From assembly GCA_920105625.2 (NCBI GenBank), contig CAKKTE020000052.1, positions 1,364,001 through 1,428,000 on the forward strand: a DNA stretch of 64,000 nucleotides, read 5' to 3'. Shown here in pieces: positions 27,243 to 40,776 of the stretch; the stretch's first letter is position 1; every line of letters starts with the position of its first letter. A program made the position numbers and the translations under genes. Below the pieces are notes generated by a model that saw only the letters and a list, made by a program, of their open reading frames with translations, had not been told where the DNA came from and ran no database searches. This DNA comes from Clusia tigrina (lineage: Eukaryota > Arthropoda > Insecta > Diptera > Clusiidae).

Positions 27243-29398
27243 GATAAGTGTAGGACGTACCATATAGAAGTTAGGGCCATTTGAAGTTTTATCAGTGTTT
27301 GATTTGGGACTCAAGGGTAGCATAGCTTTGAGCGATAACTTAAATTGACAAGAGGCTCGAGTACTTTATTGTTACAAAATTGCCAGGTTTTATGACGCTC
27401 CAGTAAAAAGTTACCAGCATTTGTATGTTGCAAACTTTGACAGGTGTAGGACGTACCGTATAGAAGTTAGGGCCATTTGAAGTTTTATCAGTGTTTGATT
27501 TGGGACTCAAGGGTAGCTTAACTTTGAGCGATAACTTAAATTGACAAGAGGCTCGAGTACTTTATTGTTACAAAATTTCAAGGTTTTATGACGCTCCAGT
27601 AAAAAGTTACAAGCATTTGTATGTTGCAAACTTTGATAGGTATAGGACGTACCGTATAGAAGTTAGGGCCATTTGAAGTTTTATCAGTGTTTGATTTGGG
27701 ACTCAAGGGTAGCATAGCTTTGAGCGATGGCTTAAATTGACAAGAGGCTCGAGTACTTTATTGTTACAAAATTTCAAGGTTTTATGACGCTCCAGTAAAA
27801 AGTCACAAGCATTTGTATGTTGCAAACTTTGATAGGTGTAGGACGTGCCGTATATAAGTTAGGGCCATTTGAAGTTTTATCATTGTTTGATTTGGGACTC
27901 AAGGGTAGCATAGCTTTGAGCGATAACTTAAATTGACAAGAGGATCGAGTAATTTATTGTTACAAAATTTCAAGTTTCTATGACGCTCCAGTAAAAAGTT
28001 ACAAGCATTTGTATGTTGCAAACTTTGATAGGTGTAGGACGTACCGTATAGAAGTTAGGGCCATTTGAAGTTTTATCAGTGTTTGATTTGGGACTGAAGG
28101 ATAGCATAGCTTTGAGCGATAGCTTAAATTGACAAGAGGCTCGAGTACTTTATTGTTTCAAAATTTCAAGGTTTTATGACGCTCCAGTAAAAAGTTACAA
28201 GCATTTGTAAGTTGCAAACTTTGATAGGTGTAGGAGGTACCATATAGCAGTTAGGGCCATTTGAAGTTTTATCAGTGTTTGATTTTTTACTCAAGGGTAG
28301 CATAGCTTTGAGCGATAACTTAAATTGACAAGAGGCTCGAGTACTTTATTGTTACAAAATTTCAAGGTTTTATGACGCTCCAGTAAAAAGTTACAAGCAT
28401 TTGTATGTTGCAAACTTTGATAGGTGTAGGACGTACCGTATAGAAGTTAGGGCCATTTGAAGTTTTATCAGTGTTTGTTTGGGGACTCAAGGGTAGCATA
28501 GCTTTGAGCGATAGCTTAAATTGACAAGAGGCTCGAGTACTTTATTGTTACAAAATTTCAAGGTTTTATGACTCTCCAGTAAAAAGTTACAAGCATTTGT
28601 ATGTTGCAAACTTTGTTAGATGTAGGACGTACTGTATAGAAGTTAGGGCCATTTGAAGTTTTATCAGTGTTTGATTTGGGACTCAAGGGTAGCATAGCTT
28701 TGAGCGATAGCTTAAATTGACAAGAGGCTCGAGTACTTTATTGTTACAAAATTTGAAGGTTTTATGACGCTCCAGTAAAAAGTTACAAGCATTTGTATGT
28801 TGCAAACTTTGATAGGTGTAGGACGTACCATATAGAAGTTAGGGGCATTTTAAGTTTTATCAGTGTTTGATTTGGGACTCAAGGGTAGCATAGCTTTGAG
28901 CGATAAATTAAATTGACAAGAGGCTCGAGTACTTTATTGTTACAAAATTTCAAGGTTTTATGACGCTCCAGTAAAAAGTTACAAGCATTTGTATGTTGCA
29001 AACTTTGATAGGTATAGGACGTACCGTATAGAAGTTAGGGCCATTTGAAGTTTTATCATTGTCTGAATTGGGACTCAAGGGTAGCATAACTTTGAGCGAT
29101 AACTTAAATTGACAAGAGGCTCGAGTACTTTATTGTTACAAAATTTCAAGGTTTTATGACGCTCCAGTAAAAAGTTACAAGCATTTGTATGTTGCAAACT
29201 TTGATAGGTGTAGGACATACCGTATAGAAGTTAGGGCCATTTGAAGTTTTATCAGTGTTTGATTTGGAACTCAAGGGTAGCATAGCTTTGAGCGATAGCC
29301 TAAATAGACAAGAGGCCCGAGTACTTTATTGTTACAAAATTTCAAGGTTTTATGACGCTCCAGTAAAAAGTTACAAGCATTTGTATGTTGCAAACTTT
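27243..29398 (+). repeat. Higher-order repeat D, copy 2 (11 monomers)
   Basis: It has the same monomer order as copy 1 but lacks the second 588-bp block, so the offset shortens from 2744 to 2156 bp for later markers such as the AATAGACAAG monomer (27099 versus 29255). Confidence 0.85.
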
Positions 29399-30307
29399 GA
29401 TAGGTATAGGACGTACCGTATAGAAGTTAGGGCCATTTGAAGTTTTATCAGTGTTTGATTTGGGACTCAAGGGTAGCATAGCTTTGAGCGATAGCTTAAA
29501 TTGACAAGAGGCTCGAGTACTTTATTGTTACAAAATTTCAAGGTTTTAAGACGCTCCAGTAAAAAGGTACATGCATTTGTATGTTGCAAACTTTGTTAGG
29601 TGTAGGACGTACTGTATAGAAGTTAGGGCCATTTGAAGTCTTATCAGTGTTTGATTTGGGACTCAAGGGTAGCACAGCTTTGAGCGATAGCTTAAATTGA
29701 CAAGAGGCTCGAGTACTTCATTGTTACAAAATTTCAAGGTTTTATGACGCTCCAGTAAAAAGTTACATGCATTTGTATGTTGCAAATTTTGATAAGTGTA
29801 GGACGTACCATATAGAAGTTAGGGCCATTTGAAGTTTTATCAGTGTTTGATTTGGGACTGAAGGGTAGCATAGCTTTGAGCGATAACTTAAATTGACAAG
29901 AGGCTCGAGTACTTTATTGGTACAAAATTTCAAGGTTTTATGACGCTCCAGTAAGAAGTTACAAGCATTTGTATGTTGCAATCTTTGATAGGTGTAGGAC
30001 GTACCGTATACAAGTTAGGGCCATTTGAAGTTTTATCATTTTCTGAATTGGGACTCAAGGGTAGCATAGCTTTGAGCGATAACTTAAATTGACAAGAGGC
30101 TCGAGTACTTTATTGTTACAAAATTTCAAGGTTTTATGACGCTCCAGTAAAAAGTTACAAGCATTTGTATGTTGCAAACTTTGATAGGTGTAGGACGTAC
30201 CGTATAGAAGTTAGGGCCATTGGAAGTTTTATCATTGTCTGAATTGGGACTCAAGGGTAGCATAGCTTTGAGAGATAACTTAAATTGACAAGAGGCTCGA
30301 GTACTTT

Positions 30308-33300
30308 ATTGATACAAAATTTTAAGGTTTTATGACGCTCCAGGAAAGAGTTACAAGCATTTATATGTGGCAATCTTTGATAGGTGTAAGACGTACCGTA
30401 TAGAAGTAAGGGCCATTTGAAGCTTTATCAGTGTTTGATTTGGGACTCAAGGGTAGCATAGCTTTGAGCGATAACTTAAATTGACAAGAGGATCGGGTAC
30501 TTTATTGTTACAGAATTTCAAGTTTCTATGACGCTCCAGTAAAAAGTTACAAGCATTTGTATGTTGCAAACTTTGATAGGTGTAGGACGTACCGTATAGA
30601 AGTTAGGGCCATTTGAAGTTTTATCAGTGTTTGATTTGGGACTGAAAGATAGCATAGCTTTGAGCGATAGCTTAAATTGACAAGAGGCCCGAGTACTTTA
30701 TTGTTTCAAAATTTCTAGGTTTTAAGACGCTCCAGTAAAAAGTTACAAGCATTTATATGTTGCAAACTTTGATAGGTGTAGGACGTCCCGCATAGAAGTT
30801 AGGGCCATTTGAAGTTTTATCAGTGTTTGTTTTTGGGGACTCAAGGGTAGCATAGCCTGAGCGATAGCTTAAATTGACAAGAGGCTCGATTACTTTATTG
30901 TTACAAAATTTCAAGGTTTTATGACGCTCCAGTAAAAAGTTACAAGCATTTGTATGTTGCAAACTTTGATAGGTGTAGGACGTACCGTATAGAAGTTAGG
31001 GCCATTTGAAGTTTTGTCAGTGTTTGTTTGGGGACTCAAGAGTAGCATAGCTTTGAGCGATAGCTTAAATTGACAATAGGCTCGAGTACTTTATTGTTAC
31101 AAAATTTCAAGGTTTTAAGACGCTCCAGTAAAAAGGTACATGTATTTGTATGTTGCAAACTTTGTTAGGTGTAGGACGTACTGTATAGAAGTTAGGGCCA
31201 TTTGAAGTCTTATCAGTGTTTGATTTGGGACTCAAGGGTAGCATAGCTTTGAGCGATAGCTTAAATTGACAAGAGGCTCGAGTACTTCATTGTTACAAAA
31301 TTTCAAGGTTTTATGACGCTCCAGTAAAAAGTTACAAGCATTTGTATATTGCAAATTTTGATAAGTGTAGGACGTACCATATAGAAGTTAGGGCCATTTG
31401 AAGTTTTATCAGTGTTTGATTTGGGACTCAAGGGTAGCATAGCTTTGAGCGATAACTTAAATTGACAAGAGGCTCGAGTACTTTATTGGTACAAAATTTC
31501 AAGGTTTTATGACGCTCCAGTAAAAAGTTACAAGCATTTGTATGTTGCAATCTTTGATAGGTGTAGGACGTACCGTATACAAGTTAGGGCCATTTGAAGT
31601 TTTATCATTTTCTGAATTGGGACTCAAGGGTAGCATAGCTTTGAGCGATAACTTAAATTGACAAGAGGCTCGAGTACTTTATTGTTAAAAAATTGCCAGG
31701 TTTTATGACGCTCCAGTAAAAAGTTACAAGCATTTGTATGTTGCAAACTTTGATAGGTGTAGGATGTACCGTATAGAAGTTAGGGCCATTTGAAGTTTTT
31801 TCAGTGTTTGATTTGGGACTCAAGGGTAGCATAACTTTGAGCGATAACTTAAATTGACAAGAGGCTCGAGTACTTTATTGTTACAAAATTTCAAGGTTTT
31901 ATGACGCTGCAGTAAAAAGTTACAAGCATTTGTATGTTGCAAACTTTGATAGGTGTACGACATACCGTATAGAAGTTAGGGCCATTTGAAGTTTTATCAG
32001 TGTTTGATTTGGAACTCAAGGGTAGCATAGCTTTGAGCGATAGCCTAAATAGACAAGAGGCCCGAGTACTTTATTGTTACAAAATTTCAAGGTTTTATGA
32101 CGCTCCAGTGAAAAGTTACAAGCATTTGTATGTTGCAAACTTTGATAGGTATAGGACGTACCGTATAGAAGTTAGGGCCATTTGAAGTTTTATCAGTGTT
32201 TGTTTTGGGACTCAAGTGTAGCATAGCTTTGAGCGATGGCTTAAATTGACAAGAGGCTCGAGTACTTTATTGTTACAAAATTTCAAGGTTTTATGACGCT
32301 CCAGTAAAAAGTCACAAGCATTTGTATGTTGCAAACTTTGATAGGTGTAGGACGTACCGTATAGAAGTTAGGGCCATTTGAAGTTTTATCATTGTTTGAT
32401 TTGGGACTCAAGGGTAGCATAGCTTTGAGCGATAACTTAAATTGACAAGAGGGTCGAGTACTTTATTGTTACAAAATTTCAAGTTTCTATGACGCTCCAG
32501 TAAAAAGTTACAAGCATTTGTATGTTGCAAAGTTTGATAGGTGTAGGACGTACCGTATAGAAGTTAGGGCCATTTGAAGTTTTATCAGTGTTTGATTTGG
32601 GACTGAAGGATAGCATAGCTTTGAGCGATAGCTTAAATTGACAAGAGGCTCGAGTACTTTATTGATTCAAAATTTCAAGGTTTTATGACGCTCCAGTAAA
32701 AAGTTACAAGCATTTGTATGTTGCAAACTTTGATAGGTGTAGGACGTACCATATAGAAGTTAGGGCCATTTGAAGTTTTATCAGTGTTTGATTTTTGACT
32801 CAAGGGTAGCATAGCTTTGAGCGATAACTTAAATTGACAAGAGGCTCGAGTACTTTATTGTTAGAAAATTTCAAGGTTTTATGACGCTCCAGTAAAAAAT
32901 TACTAGCATTTGTATGTTGCAAACTTTGATAGGTGTAGGACGTACCGTATAGAAGTTAGGGTCATTTGAAGTTTTATCATAGTTTGTTTGGGGACTCAAG
33001 GGTAGCATAGCTTTGAGCGATAGCTTAAATTGACAAGAGGCTCGAGTACTTTATTGTTACAAAATTTCAAGGTTTTATGACGCTCCAGTATAAAGTTACA
33101 AGCATTTGTATGTTGCAAACTTTGTTAGGTGTAGGACGTACTGTATAGAAGTTAGGGCCATTTGAAGTTTTATCAGTGTTTGATTTGGGACTCAAGGGTA
33201 GCATAGCTTTGAGCGATAAATTAAATTGACAAGAGGCTCGAGTACTTTATTGTTACAAAATTTCAAGGTTTTATGACGCTCCAGTAAAAAGTTACAAGCA

Positions 33301-33444
33301 TTTGTATGTTGCAAACTTTGATAGGTGTAGGACGTACCGTATAGAAGTTAGGGCCATTGGAAGTTTTATCATTGTCTGAATTGGGACTCAAGGGTAGCAT
33401 AGCTTTGAGAGATAACTTAAATTGACAAGAGGCTCGAGTACTTT
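30308..33444 (+). repeat. Higher-order repeat E, copy 1 (16 monomers, 3137 bp)
   Basis: The marker ATTGATACAAAATTTTAAGG lies at 30308 and recurs at 33445; GTGTAAGACG with GAAGTAAGGGCC follows in both. The TTTTGTCAGTG monomer is at 31013 and 34149. Copy 1 contains a GTTTTTGGGGACTC insertion near 30830 and the shortened ATAGCCTGAGC near 30855. Confidence 0.85.
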
Positions 33445-34740
33445 ATTGATACAAAATTTTAAGGTTTTATGACGCTCCAGGAAAGAGTTACAAGCATTTA
33501 TATGTGGCAAACTTTGATAGGTGTAAGACGTACCGTATAGAAGTAAGGGCCATTTGAAGCTTTATCAGTGTTTGATTTGGGACTCAAGGGTAGCATAGCT
33601 TTGAGCGATAACTTAAATTGACAAGAGGATCGGGTACTTCATTGTTACAGAATTTCAAGTTTCTATGACGCTCCAGTAAAAAGTTACAAGCATTTGTATG
33701 TTGCAAACTTTGATAGGTGTAGGACGTACCGTATAGAAGTTAGGGCCATTTGAAGTTTTATCAGTGTTTGATTTGGGACTGAAAGATAGCATAGCTTTGA
33801 GCGATAGCTTAAATTGACAAGAGGCCCGAGTACTTTATTGTTTCAAAATTTCAAGGTTTTATGACGCTCCAGTAAAAAGTTACAAGCATTTATATGTTGC
33901 AAACTTTGATAGGTGTAGGACGTCCCGCATAGAAGTTAGGGCCATTTGAAGTTTTATCAGTGTTTGTTTGGGGACTCAAGGGTAGCATAGCTTTGAGCGA
34001 TAGCTTAAATTGACAAGAGGCTCGATTACTTTATTGTTACAAAATTTCAAGGTTTTATGACGCTCCAGTAAAAAGTTACAAGCATTTGTATGTTGCAAAC
34101 TTTGATAGGTGTAGGACGTACCGTATAGAAGTTAGGGCCATTTGAAGTTTTGTCAGTGTTTGTTTGGGGACTCAAGGGTAGCATAGCTTTGCGCGATAGC
34201 TTAAATTGACAAGAGGCTCGATTACTTTATTGTTACAAAATTTCAAGGTTTTATGACGCTCCAGTAAAAAGTTACAAGCATTTGTATGTTGCAAACTTTG
34301 ATAGGTGTAGGACGTACCGTATAGAAGTTAGGGCCATTTGAAGTTTTGTCAGTGTTTGTTTGGGGACTCAAGAGTAGCATAGCTTTGAGCGATAGCTTAA
34401 ATTGACAATAGGCTCGAGTACTTTATTGTTACAAAATTTCAAGGTTTTAAGACGCTCCAGTAAAAAGGTACATGTATTTGTATGTTGCAAACTTTGTTAG
34501 GTGTAGGACGTACTGTATAGAAGTTAGGGCCATTTGAAGTCTTATCAGTGTTTGATTTGGGACTCAAGGGTAGCATAGCTTTGAGCGATAGCTTAAATTG
34601 ACAAGAGGCTCGAGTACTTCATTGTTACAAAATTTCAAGGTTTTATGACGCTCCAGTAAAAAGTTACAAGCATTTGTATGTTGCAAACTTTGATAAGTGT
34701 AGGACGTACCATATAGAAGTTAGGGCCATTTGAAGTTTTA
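33445..34740 (+). repeat. Higher-order repeat E, copy 2 (partial)
   Basis: It follows copy 1 through the GTGTAAGACG, GACGTCCCGCATAG and TTTTGTCAGTG monomers, gains one additional TTTTGTCAGTG monomer (34151 and 34346), and departs from copy 1 at a TGTTTCTTTGGGG variant near 34747. Confidence 0.75.
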
Positions 34741-37459
34741 TCAGTGTTTCTTTGGGGACTCAAGGGTAGCATAGCTTTGAGCGATAGCTTAAATTGACAA
34801 GAGGCTCGAGTACTTTATTGTTACAAATTTTCAAGGTTTTATGACGCTCCAGTAAAAAGTTACAAGCATTTGTATGTTGCAAACTTTGTTAGGTGTAGGA
34901 CGTACTGTATAGAAGTTAGGGCCATTTGAAGTTTTATCAGTGTTTGATTTGGGACTCAAGGGTAGCATAGCTTTGAGCGATAGCTTAAATTGACAAGAGG
35001 CTCGAGTACTTGATTGTTACAAAATTTCAAGGTTTTATGACGCTCCAGTAAAAAGTTACAAGCATTTGTATGTTACAAAGTTTGATAGGTGTAGGACGTA
35101 CCATATAGAAGTTAGTACCATTTGAAGTTTTATCAGTGTTTGATTTGGGACTCAAGGGTAGCATAGCTTTGAGCGATAAATTAAATTGACAAGAGGCTCG
35201 AGTACTTTATTGTTACAAAATTTCAAGTTTTTATGACGCTCCAGTAAAAAGTTACAAGCATTTGTATGTTGCAAACTTTGATAAATGTAGGTCGTACCGT
35301 ATAGAAGTTAGGGCCATTTGAAGTTTTATCATTGTCTGAATTGGGACTCAAGCGTAGCATAGCTTTGAGAGATAACTTAAATTGACAAGAGGCTCGAGTA
35401 CTTTATTGTTACAAAATTTCAAGGTTTTATGACGCTCCAGGAAAGAGTTACAAGCATTTATATGTGGCAAACTTTGATAGGTGTAGGACGTACCGTATTG
35501 AAGTAAGGGCCATTTGAAGCTTTATCAGTGTTTGATTTGGGACTCAAGGGTAGCATAGCTTTGAGCGATAACTTAAATTGACAAGAGGATCGAGTACTTT
35601 ATTGTTACAGAATTTCAAGTTTCTATGACGCTCCAGTAAAAAGTTACAAGCATTTGTATGTTGCAAACTTTGATAGGTGTAGGACGTACCGTATAGAAGT
35701 TATGGCCATTTGAAGTTTTATCAGTGTTTGATTTGGGACTGAAGGATAGCATAGCTTTGAGCGATAGCTTAAATTGACAAGAGGCTCGAGTACTTTATTG
35801 TTTCAAAATTTCAAGGTTTTATGACGCTCCAGTAAAAAGTTAGAAGCATTTATATGTTGCAAACTTTTGATAGGTGTACGACATACCGTATAGAAGTTAG
35901 GGCCATTTGAAGTTTTATCAGTGTTTGATTTGGAACTCAAGGGTAGCATAGCTTTGAGCGATAGCCTAAATAGACAAGAGGCCCGAGTACTTTATTGTTA
36001 CAAAATTTCAAGGTTTTATGACGCTCCAGTAAAAAGTTACAAGCATTTGTATGTTGCAAACTTTGATAGGTATAGGACGTACCGTATATAAGTTAGGGCC
36101 ATTTGAAGTTTTATCAGTGTTTGTTTTGGGACTCAAGTGTAGCATAGCTTTGAGCGATGGCTTAAATTGACAAGAGGCTCGAGTACTTTATTGTTACAAA
36201 ATTGCAAGGTTTTATGACGCTCCAGTAAAAAGTCACAAGCATTTGTATGTTGCAAACTTTGATAGGTGTAGGACGTACCGTATAGAAGTTAGGGCCATTT
36301 GAAGTTTTATCATTGTTTGATTTGGGACTCAAGGGTAGCATAGCTTTGAGCGATAACTTAAATTGACAAGAGGATCGAGTACTTTATTGTTACAAAATTT
36401 CAAGTTTCTATGACGCTCCAGTAAAAAGTTACAAGCATTTGTATGTTGCAAAGTTTGATAGGTGTAGGACGTACCGTATAGAAGTTAGGGCCATTTGAAG
36501 TTTTATCAGTGTTTGATTTGGGACTGAAGGATAGCATAGCTTTGAGCGATAGCTTAAATTGACAAGAGGCTCGAGTACTTTATTGATTCAAAATTTCAAG
36601 GTTTTATGACGCTCCAGTAAAAAGTTACAAGCATTTGTATGTTGCAAACTTTGATAGGTGTAGGACGTACCATATAGAAGTTAGGGCCATTTGAAGTTTT
36701 ATCAGTGTTTGATTTTTGACTCAAGGGTAGCATAGCTTTGAGCGATAACTTAAATTGACAAGAGGCTCGAGTACTTTATTGTTAGAAAATTTCAAGGTTT
36801 TATGACGCTCCAGTAAAAAATTACAAGCATTTGTATGTTGCAAACTTTGATAGGTGTAGGACGTACCGTATAGAAGTTAGGGCCATTTGAAGTTTTATCA
36901 TTGTTTGATTTGGGACTCAAGGGTAGCATAGCTTTGAGCGATAACTTAAATTGACAAGAGGATCGAGTACTTTATTGTTACAAAATTTCAAGGTTTTATG
37001 ACGCTCCAGTAAAAAGTTACAAGCATTTGTATGTTGCAAACTTTGTTAGGTGTAGGACGTACTGTATAGAAGTTAGGGCCATTTGAAGTTTTATCAGTGT
37101 TTGATTTGGGACTCAAGGGTAGCATAGCTTTGAGCGATAGCTTAAATTGACAAGAGGCTCGAGTACTTTATTGTTACAAAATTTCAAGGTTTTATGACGC
37201 TCCAGTAAAAAGTTACAAGCATTTGTATGTTGCAAACTTTGTTAGGTGTAGGACGTACTGTATAGAAGTTAGGGCCATTTGAAGTTTTATCAGTGTTTGT
37301 TTGGGACTCAAGGGTAGCATAGCTTTGAGCGATAAATTAAATTGACAAGAGGCTCGAGTACTTTATTGTTACAAAATTTCAAGGTTTTATGACGCTCCAG
37401 TAAAAAGTTACAAGCATTTGTATGTTGCAAACTTTGATAGGTGTAGGACGTACCGTATA

Positions 37460-39027
37460 GAAGTTAGGGCCATTTGAAGTTTTATCATTGTCTGAATTGG
37501 GACTCAAGGGTAGCATAGCTTTGAGAGATAACTTAAATTGACAAGAGGCTCGAGTACTTTATTGATACAAAATTTTAAGGTTTTATGACGCTCCAGGAAA
37601 GAGTTACAAGCATTTATATGTGGCAAACTTTGATAGGTGTAAGACGTACCATATAGAAGTAAGGGCCATTTGAAGCTTTATCAGTGTTTGATTTGGGACT
37701 CAAGGGTAGCATAGCTTTGAGAGATAACTTAAATTGACAAGAGGATCGGGTACTTTATTGTTACAGAATTTCAAGTTTCTATGACGCTCCAGTAAAAAGT
37801 TACAAGCATGTGTATGTTGCAAACTTTGATAGGTGTAGGACGTACCGTATATAAGTTAGGGCCATTTGAAGTTTTATCAGTGTTTGATTTGGGACTGAAG
37901 GATAGCATAGCTTTGAGCGATAGCTTAAATTGACAAGAGGCCCGAGTACTTTATTGTTTCAAAATTTCAAGGTTTTATGACGCTCCAGTAAAAAGTTACA
38001 AGCATTTATATGTTGCAAACTTTGATAGTTGTAGGACGTACCGCATAGAAGTTAGGGCCATTTGAAGTTTTATCAGTGTTTGTTTGGGGACTCAAGGGTA
38101 GCATAGCTTTGAGCGATAGCTTAAATTGACAAGAGGCTCGATTACTTTATTGTTACAAAATTTCAAGGTTTTATGACGCTCCAGTAAAAAGTTACAAGCA
38201 TTTGTATGTTGCAAACTTTGATAGGTGTAGGACGTACCGTATAGAAGTTAGGGCCATTTGAAGTTTTATCATTGTCTGAATTGGGACTCAAGGGTAGCAT
38301 AGCTTTGAGAGATAACTTAAATTGACAAGAGGCTCGAGTACTTTATTGATACAAAATTTTAAGGTTTTATGACGCTCCAGGAAAGAGTTACAAGCATTTA
38401 TATGTGGCAAACTTTGATAGGTGTAAGACGTACCATATAGAAGTAAGGGCCATTTGAAGCTTTATCAGTGTTTGATTTGGGACTCAAGGGTAGCATAGCT
38501 TTGAGAGATAACTTAAATTGACAAGAGGATCGGGTACTTTATTGTTACAGAATTTCAAGTTTCTATGACGCTCCAGTAAAAAGTTACAAGCATTTGTATG
38601 TTGCAAACTTTGATAGGTGTAGGACGTACCGTATATAAGTTAGGGCCATTTGAAGTTTTATCAGTGTTTGATTTGGGACTGAAGGATAGCATAGCTTTGA
38701 GCGATAGCTTAAATTGACAAGAGGCCCGAGTACTTTATTGTTTCAAAATTTCAAGGTTTTATGACGCTCCAGTAAAAAGTTACAAGCATTTATATGTTGC
38801 AAACTTTGATAGTTGTAGGACGTACCGCATAGAAGTTAGGGCCATTTGAAGTTTTATCAGTGTTTGTTTGGGGACTCAAGGGTAGCATAGCTTTGAGCGA
38901 TAGCTTAAATTGACAAGAGGCTCGATTACTTTATTGTTACAAAATTTCAAGGTTTTATGACGCTCCAGTAAAAAGTTACAAGCATTTGTATGTTGCAAAC
39001 TTTGATAGGTGTAGGACGTACCGTATA
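37460..39027 (+). repeat. 784-bp four-monomer tandem duplication
   Basis: Four monomers in fixed order (CATTGTCTGAATTGGG; AAATTTTAAGG with CCAGGAAAGAG; GTGTAAGACGTACCATATAG; TTTGATAGTTGTAGG) occur twice in direct succession. ATTGATACAAAATTTTAAGG is at 37561 and 38345, and GATAGTTGTAGG is at 38024 and 38808, both at an offset of exactly 784 bp. The edges are approximate. Confidence 0.85.
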
Positions 39028-40750
39028 GAAGATAGGGCCATTTGAAGTTTTGTCAATGTTTGTTTGGGGACTCAAGAGTAGCATAGCTTTGAGCGATAGC
39101 TTAAATTGACAATAGGCTCGAGTACTTTATTGTTACAAAATTTCAAGGTTTTAAGACGCTCCAGTAAAAAGGTACATGTATTTGTATGTTGCAAACTTTG
39201 TTAGGTGTAGGACGTACTGTATAGAAGTTAGGGCCATTTGAAGTCTTATCAGTGTTTGATTTGGGACTCAAGGGTAGCATAGCTTTGAGCGATAGCTTAA
39301 ATTGACAAGAGGCTCGAGTACTTCATTGTTACAAAATTTCAAGGTTTTATGACGCTCCAGTAAAAAGTTACAAGCATTTGTATGTTGCAAACTTTGATAA
39401 GTGTAGGACGTACCATATAGAAGTTAGGGCCATTTGAAGTTTTATCAGTGTTTCTTTGGGGACTCAAGGGTAGCATAGCTTTGAGCGATAGCTTAAATTG
39501 ACAAGAGGCTCGAGTACTTTATTGTTACAAATTTTCAAGCTTTTATGACGCTCCAGTAAAAAGTTATAAGCATTTGTATGTTGCAAACTTTGTTAGGTGT
39601 AGGACGTACTATATAGAAGTTAGGGCCATTTGAAGTTGATTTGGGACTCAAGGGTAGCATAGCTTTGAGCGATAAATTAAATTGACAAGAGGCTCGAGTA
39701 CTTTATTGTTACAAAATTTCAAGGTTTTATGACGCTCCAGTAAAAAGTTACAAGCATTTGTATGTTGCAAACTTTGATACATGTAGGTCGTACCGTATAG
39801 AAGTTAGGGCCATTTGAAGTTTTATCATTGTCTGAATTGGGACTCAAGGGTAGCATAGCTTTGAGAGATAACTTAAATTGACAAGAGGCTCGAGTACTTT
39901 ATTGTTACAAAATTTCAAGGTTTTATGACGCTCCAGGAAAGAGTTACAAGCATTTATATGTGGTAAACTTTGATAGGTGTAGGACGTACCGTATTGAAGT
40001 AAGGGCCATTTGAAGCTTTATCAGTGTTTGATTTGGGACTCAAGGGTAGCATAGCTTTGAGCGATAACTTAAATTGACAAGAGGATCGAGTACTTTATTG
40101 TTACAGAATTTCAAGTTTCTATGACGCTCCAGTAAAAAGTTACAAGCATTTGTATGTTGCAAACTTTGATAGGTGTAGGACGTACCGTATAGAAGTTATG
40201 GCCATTTGAAGTTTTATCAGTGTTTGATTTGGGACTGAAGGATAGCATAGCTTTGAGCGATAGCTTAAATTGACAAGAGGCTCGAGTACTTTATTGTTTC
40301 AAAATTTCAAGGTTTTATGACGCTCCAGTAAAAAGTTAGAAGCATTTATATGTTGCAAACTTTTGATAGGTGTAGGACGTACCGTATAGAAGTTAGGGCT
40401 AGTTGAAGTTTTATCAGTGTTTGTTTGGGGACTCATTTGTAGCATAGCTTTGAGCGATAGCTTAAATTGACAAGAGGCTCGATTACTTTATTGTTACAAA
40501 ATTTCAAGGTTTTATGACGCTCCAGTAAAAAGTTACAAGCATTTGTATGTTGCAAACTTTGATAGGTGTAGGACGTACCGTATAGAAGTTAGGGCCATTT
40601 GAAGTTTTATCAGTGTTTGTTTGGGGACTCAAGAGTAGCATAGCTTTGAGCGATAGCTTAAATTGACAATAGGCTCGAGTACTTTATTGTTACAAAATTT
40701 CAAGGTTTTGAGACGCTCCAGTAAAAAGGTACATGCATTTGTATGTTGCA

Positions 40751-40757
40751 AACTTTG
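40751..40757 (+). repeat. Target site duplication, left copy (AACTTTG)
   Basis: The satellite ends here with GTTGCAAACTTTG and the LINE tail starts. The same seven bases reopen the satellite at 45492. The final G could also be the first base of the GAAT tail, so the duplication is 6-7 bp. Confidence 0.85.
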
Positions 40758-40776
40758 AATGAATGAATGAATGAAT
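40757..40776 (-). repeat. LINE 3' tail microsatellite, five GAAT units (ATTC in sense)
   Basis: Five consecutive GAAT units on the plus strand, read as ATTC units in the element's sense, sit directly against the satellite. Simple-repeat tails in place of poly(A) are known for CR1 and L2 type LINEs and mark the 3' end where reverse transcription begins. The first G is shared with the target duplication, so it may have served as a one-base microhomology at the primer. Confidence 0.85.

Larger units (their letters stand above)
1..40757 (+). repeat. 196-bp satellite DNA array, left arm (about 208 monomers)
   Basis: The whole stretch is head-to-tail copies of one 196-bp AT-rich unit. Taking CAAACTTTG as the monomer start, copies begin at 1, 197, 393 and 589 and continue in register to the LINE. 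Landmarks within each monomer are GGACGTACCGTATAGAAGTT near base 19, TTTGATTTGGGACTC near base 63, GAGGCTCGAGTACTTTATTG near base 119 and ACGCTCCAGTAAAAAGTTAC near base 160. All copies have the same orientation and no inversion was seen. Single-base indels are rare; larger ones include an 8-bp deletion near 12530 and 19390 and a 12-bp deletion near 39637. No host gene, RNA gene or unrelated insertion was found. A satellite of near-nucleosomal repeat length in heterochromatin is the natural reading; a centromeric role is inference only. Confidence 0.98.
34741..40757 (+). repeat. Satellite block with 3921-bp and about 4.5-4.7-kb repeats, ending at the LINE
   Basis: GTAGGTCGTACCG at 35287 recurs at 39783, offset 4496 bp, which is 23 monomers minus the 12-bp deletion at about 39637 (GAAGTTGATTTGGG). 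An upstream marker (AAGTTTTGTC at 34341 and 39045) is offset by 4704 bp, or 24 monomers, so one monomer differs between copies. GTACGACATACCG at about 31956 recurs near 35877, an offset of about 3921 bp (20 monomers plus one base), and that match runs to about 36.8 kb. No unrelated sequence was seen before the LINE tail. Confidence 0.8.

Noticed and set aside
1..40757. CRISPR array
   Set aside because: The repeat is contiguous 196-bp units with no unique spacers, and the linked LINE is eukaryotic.
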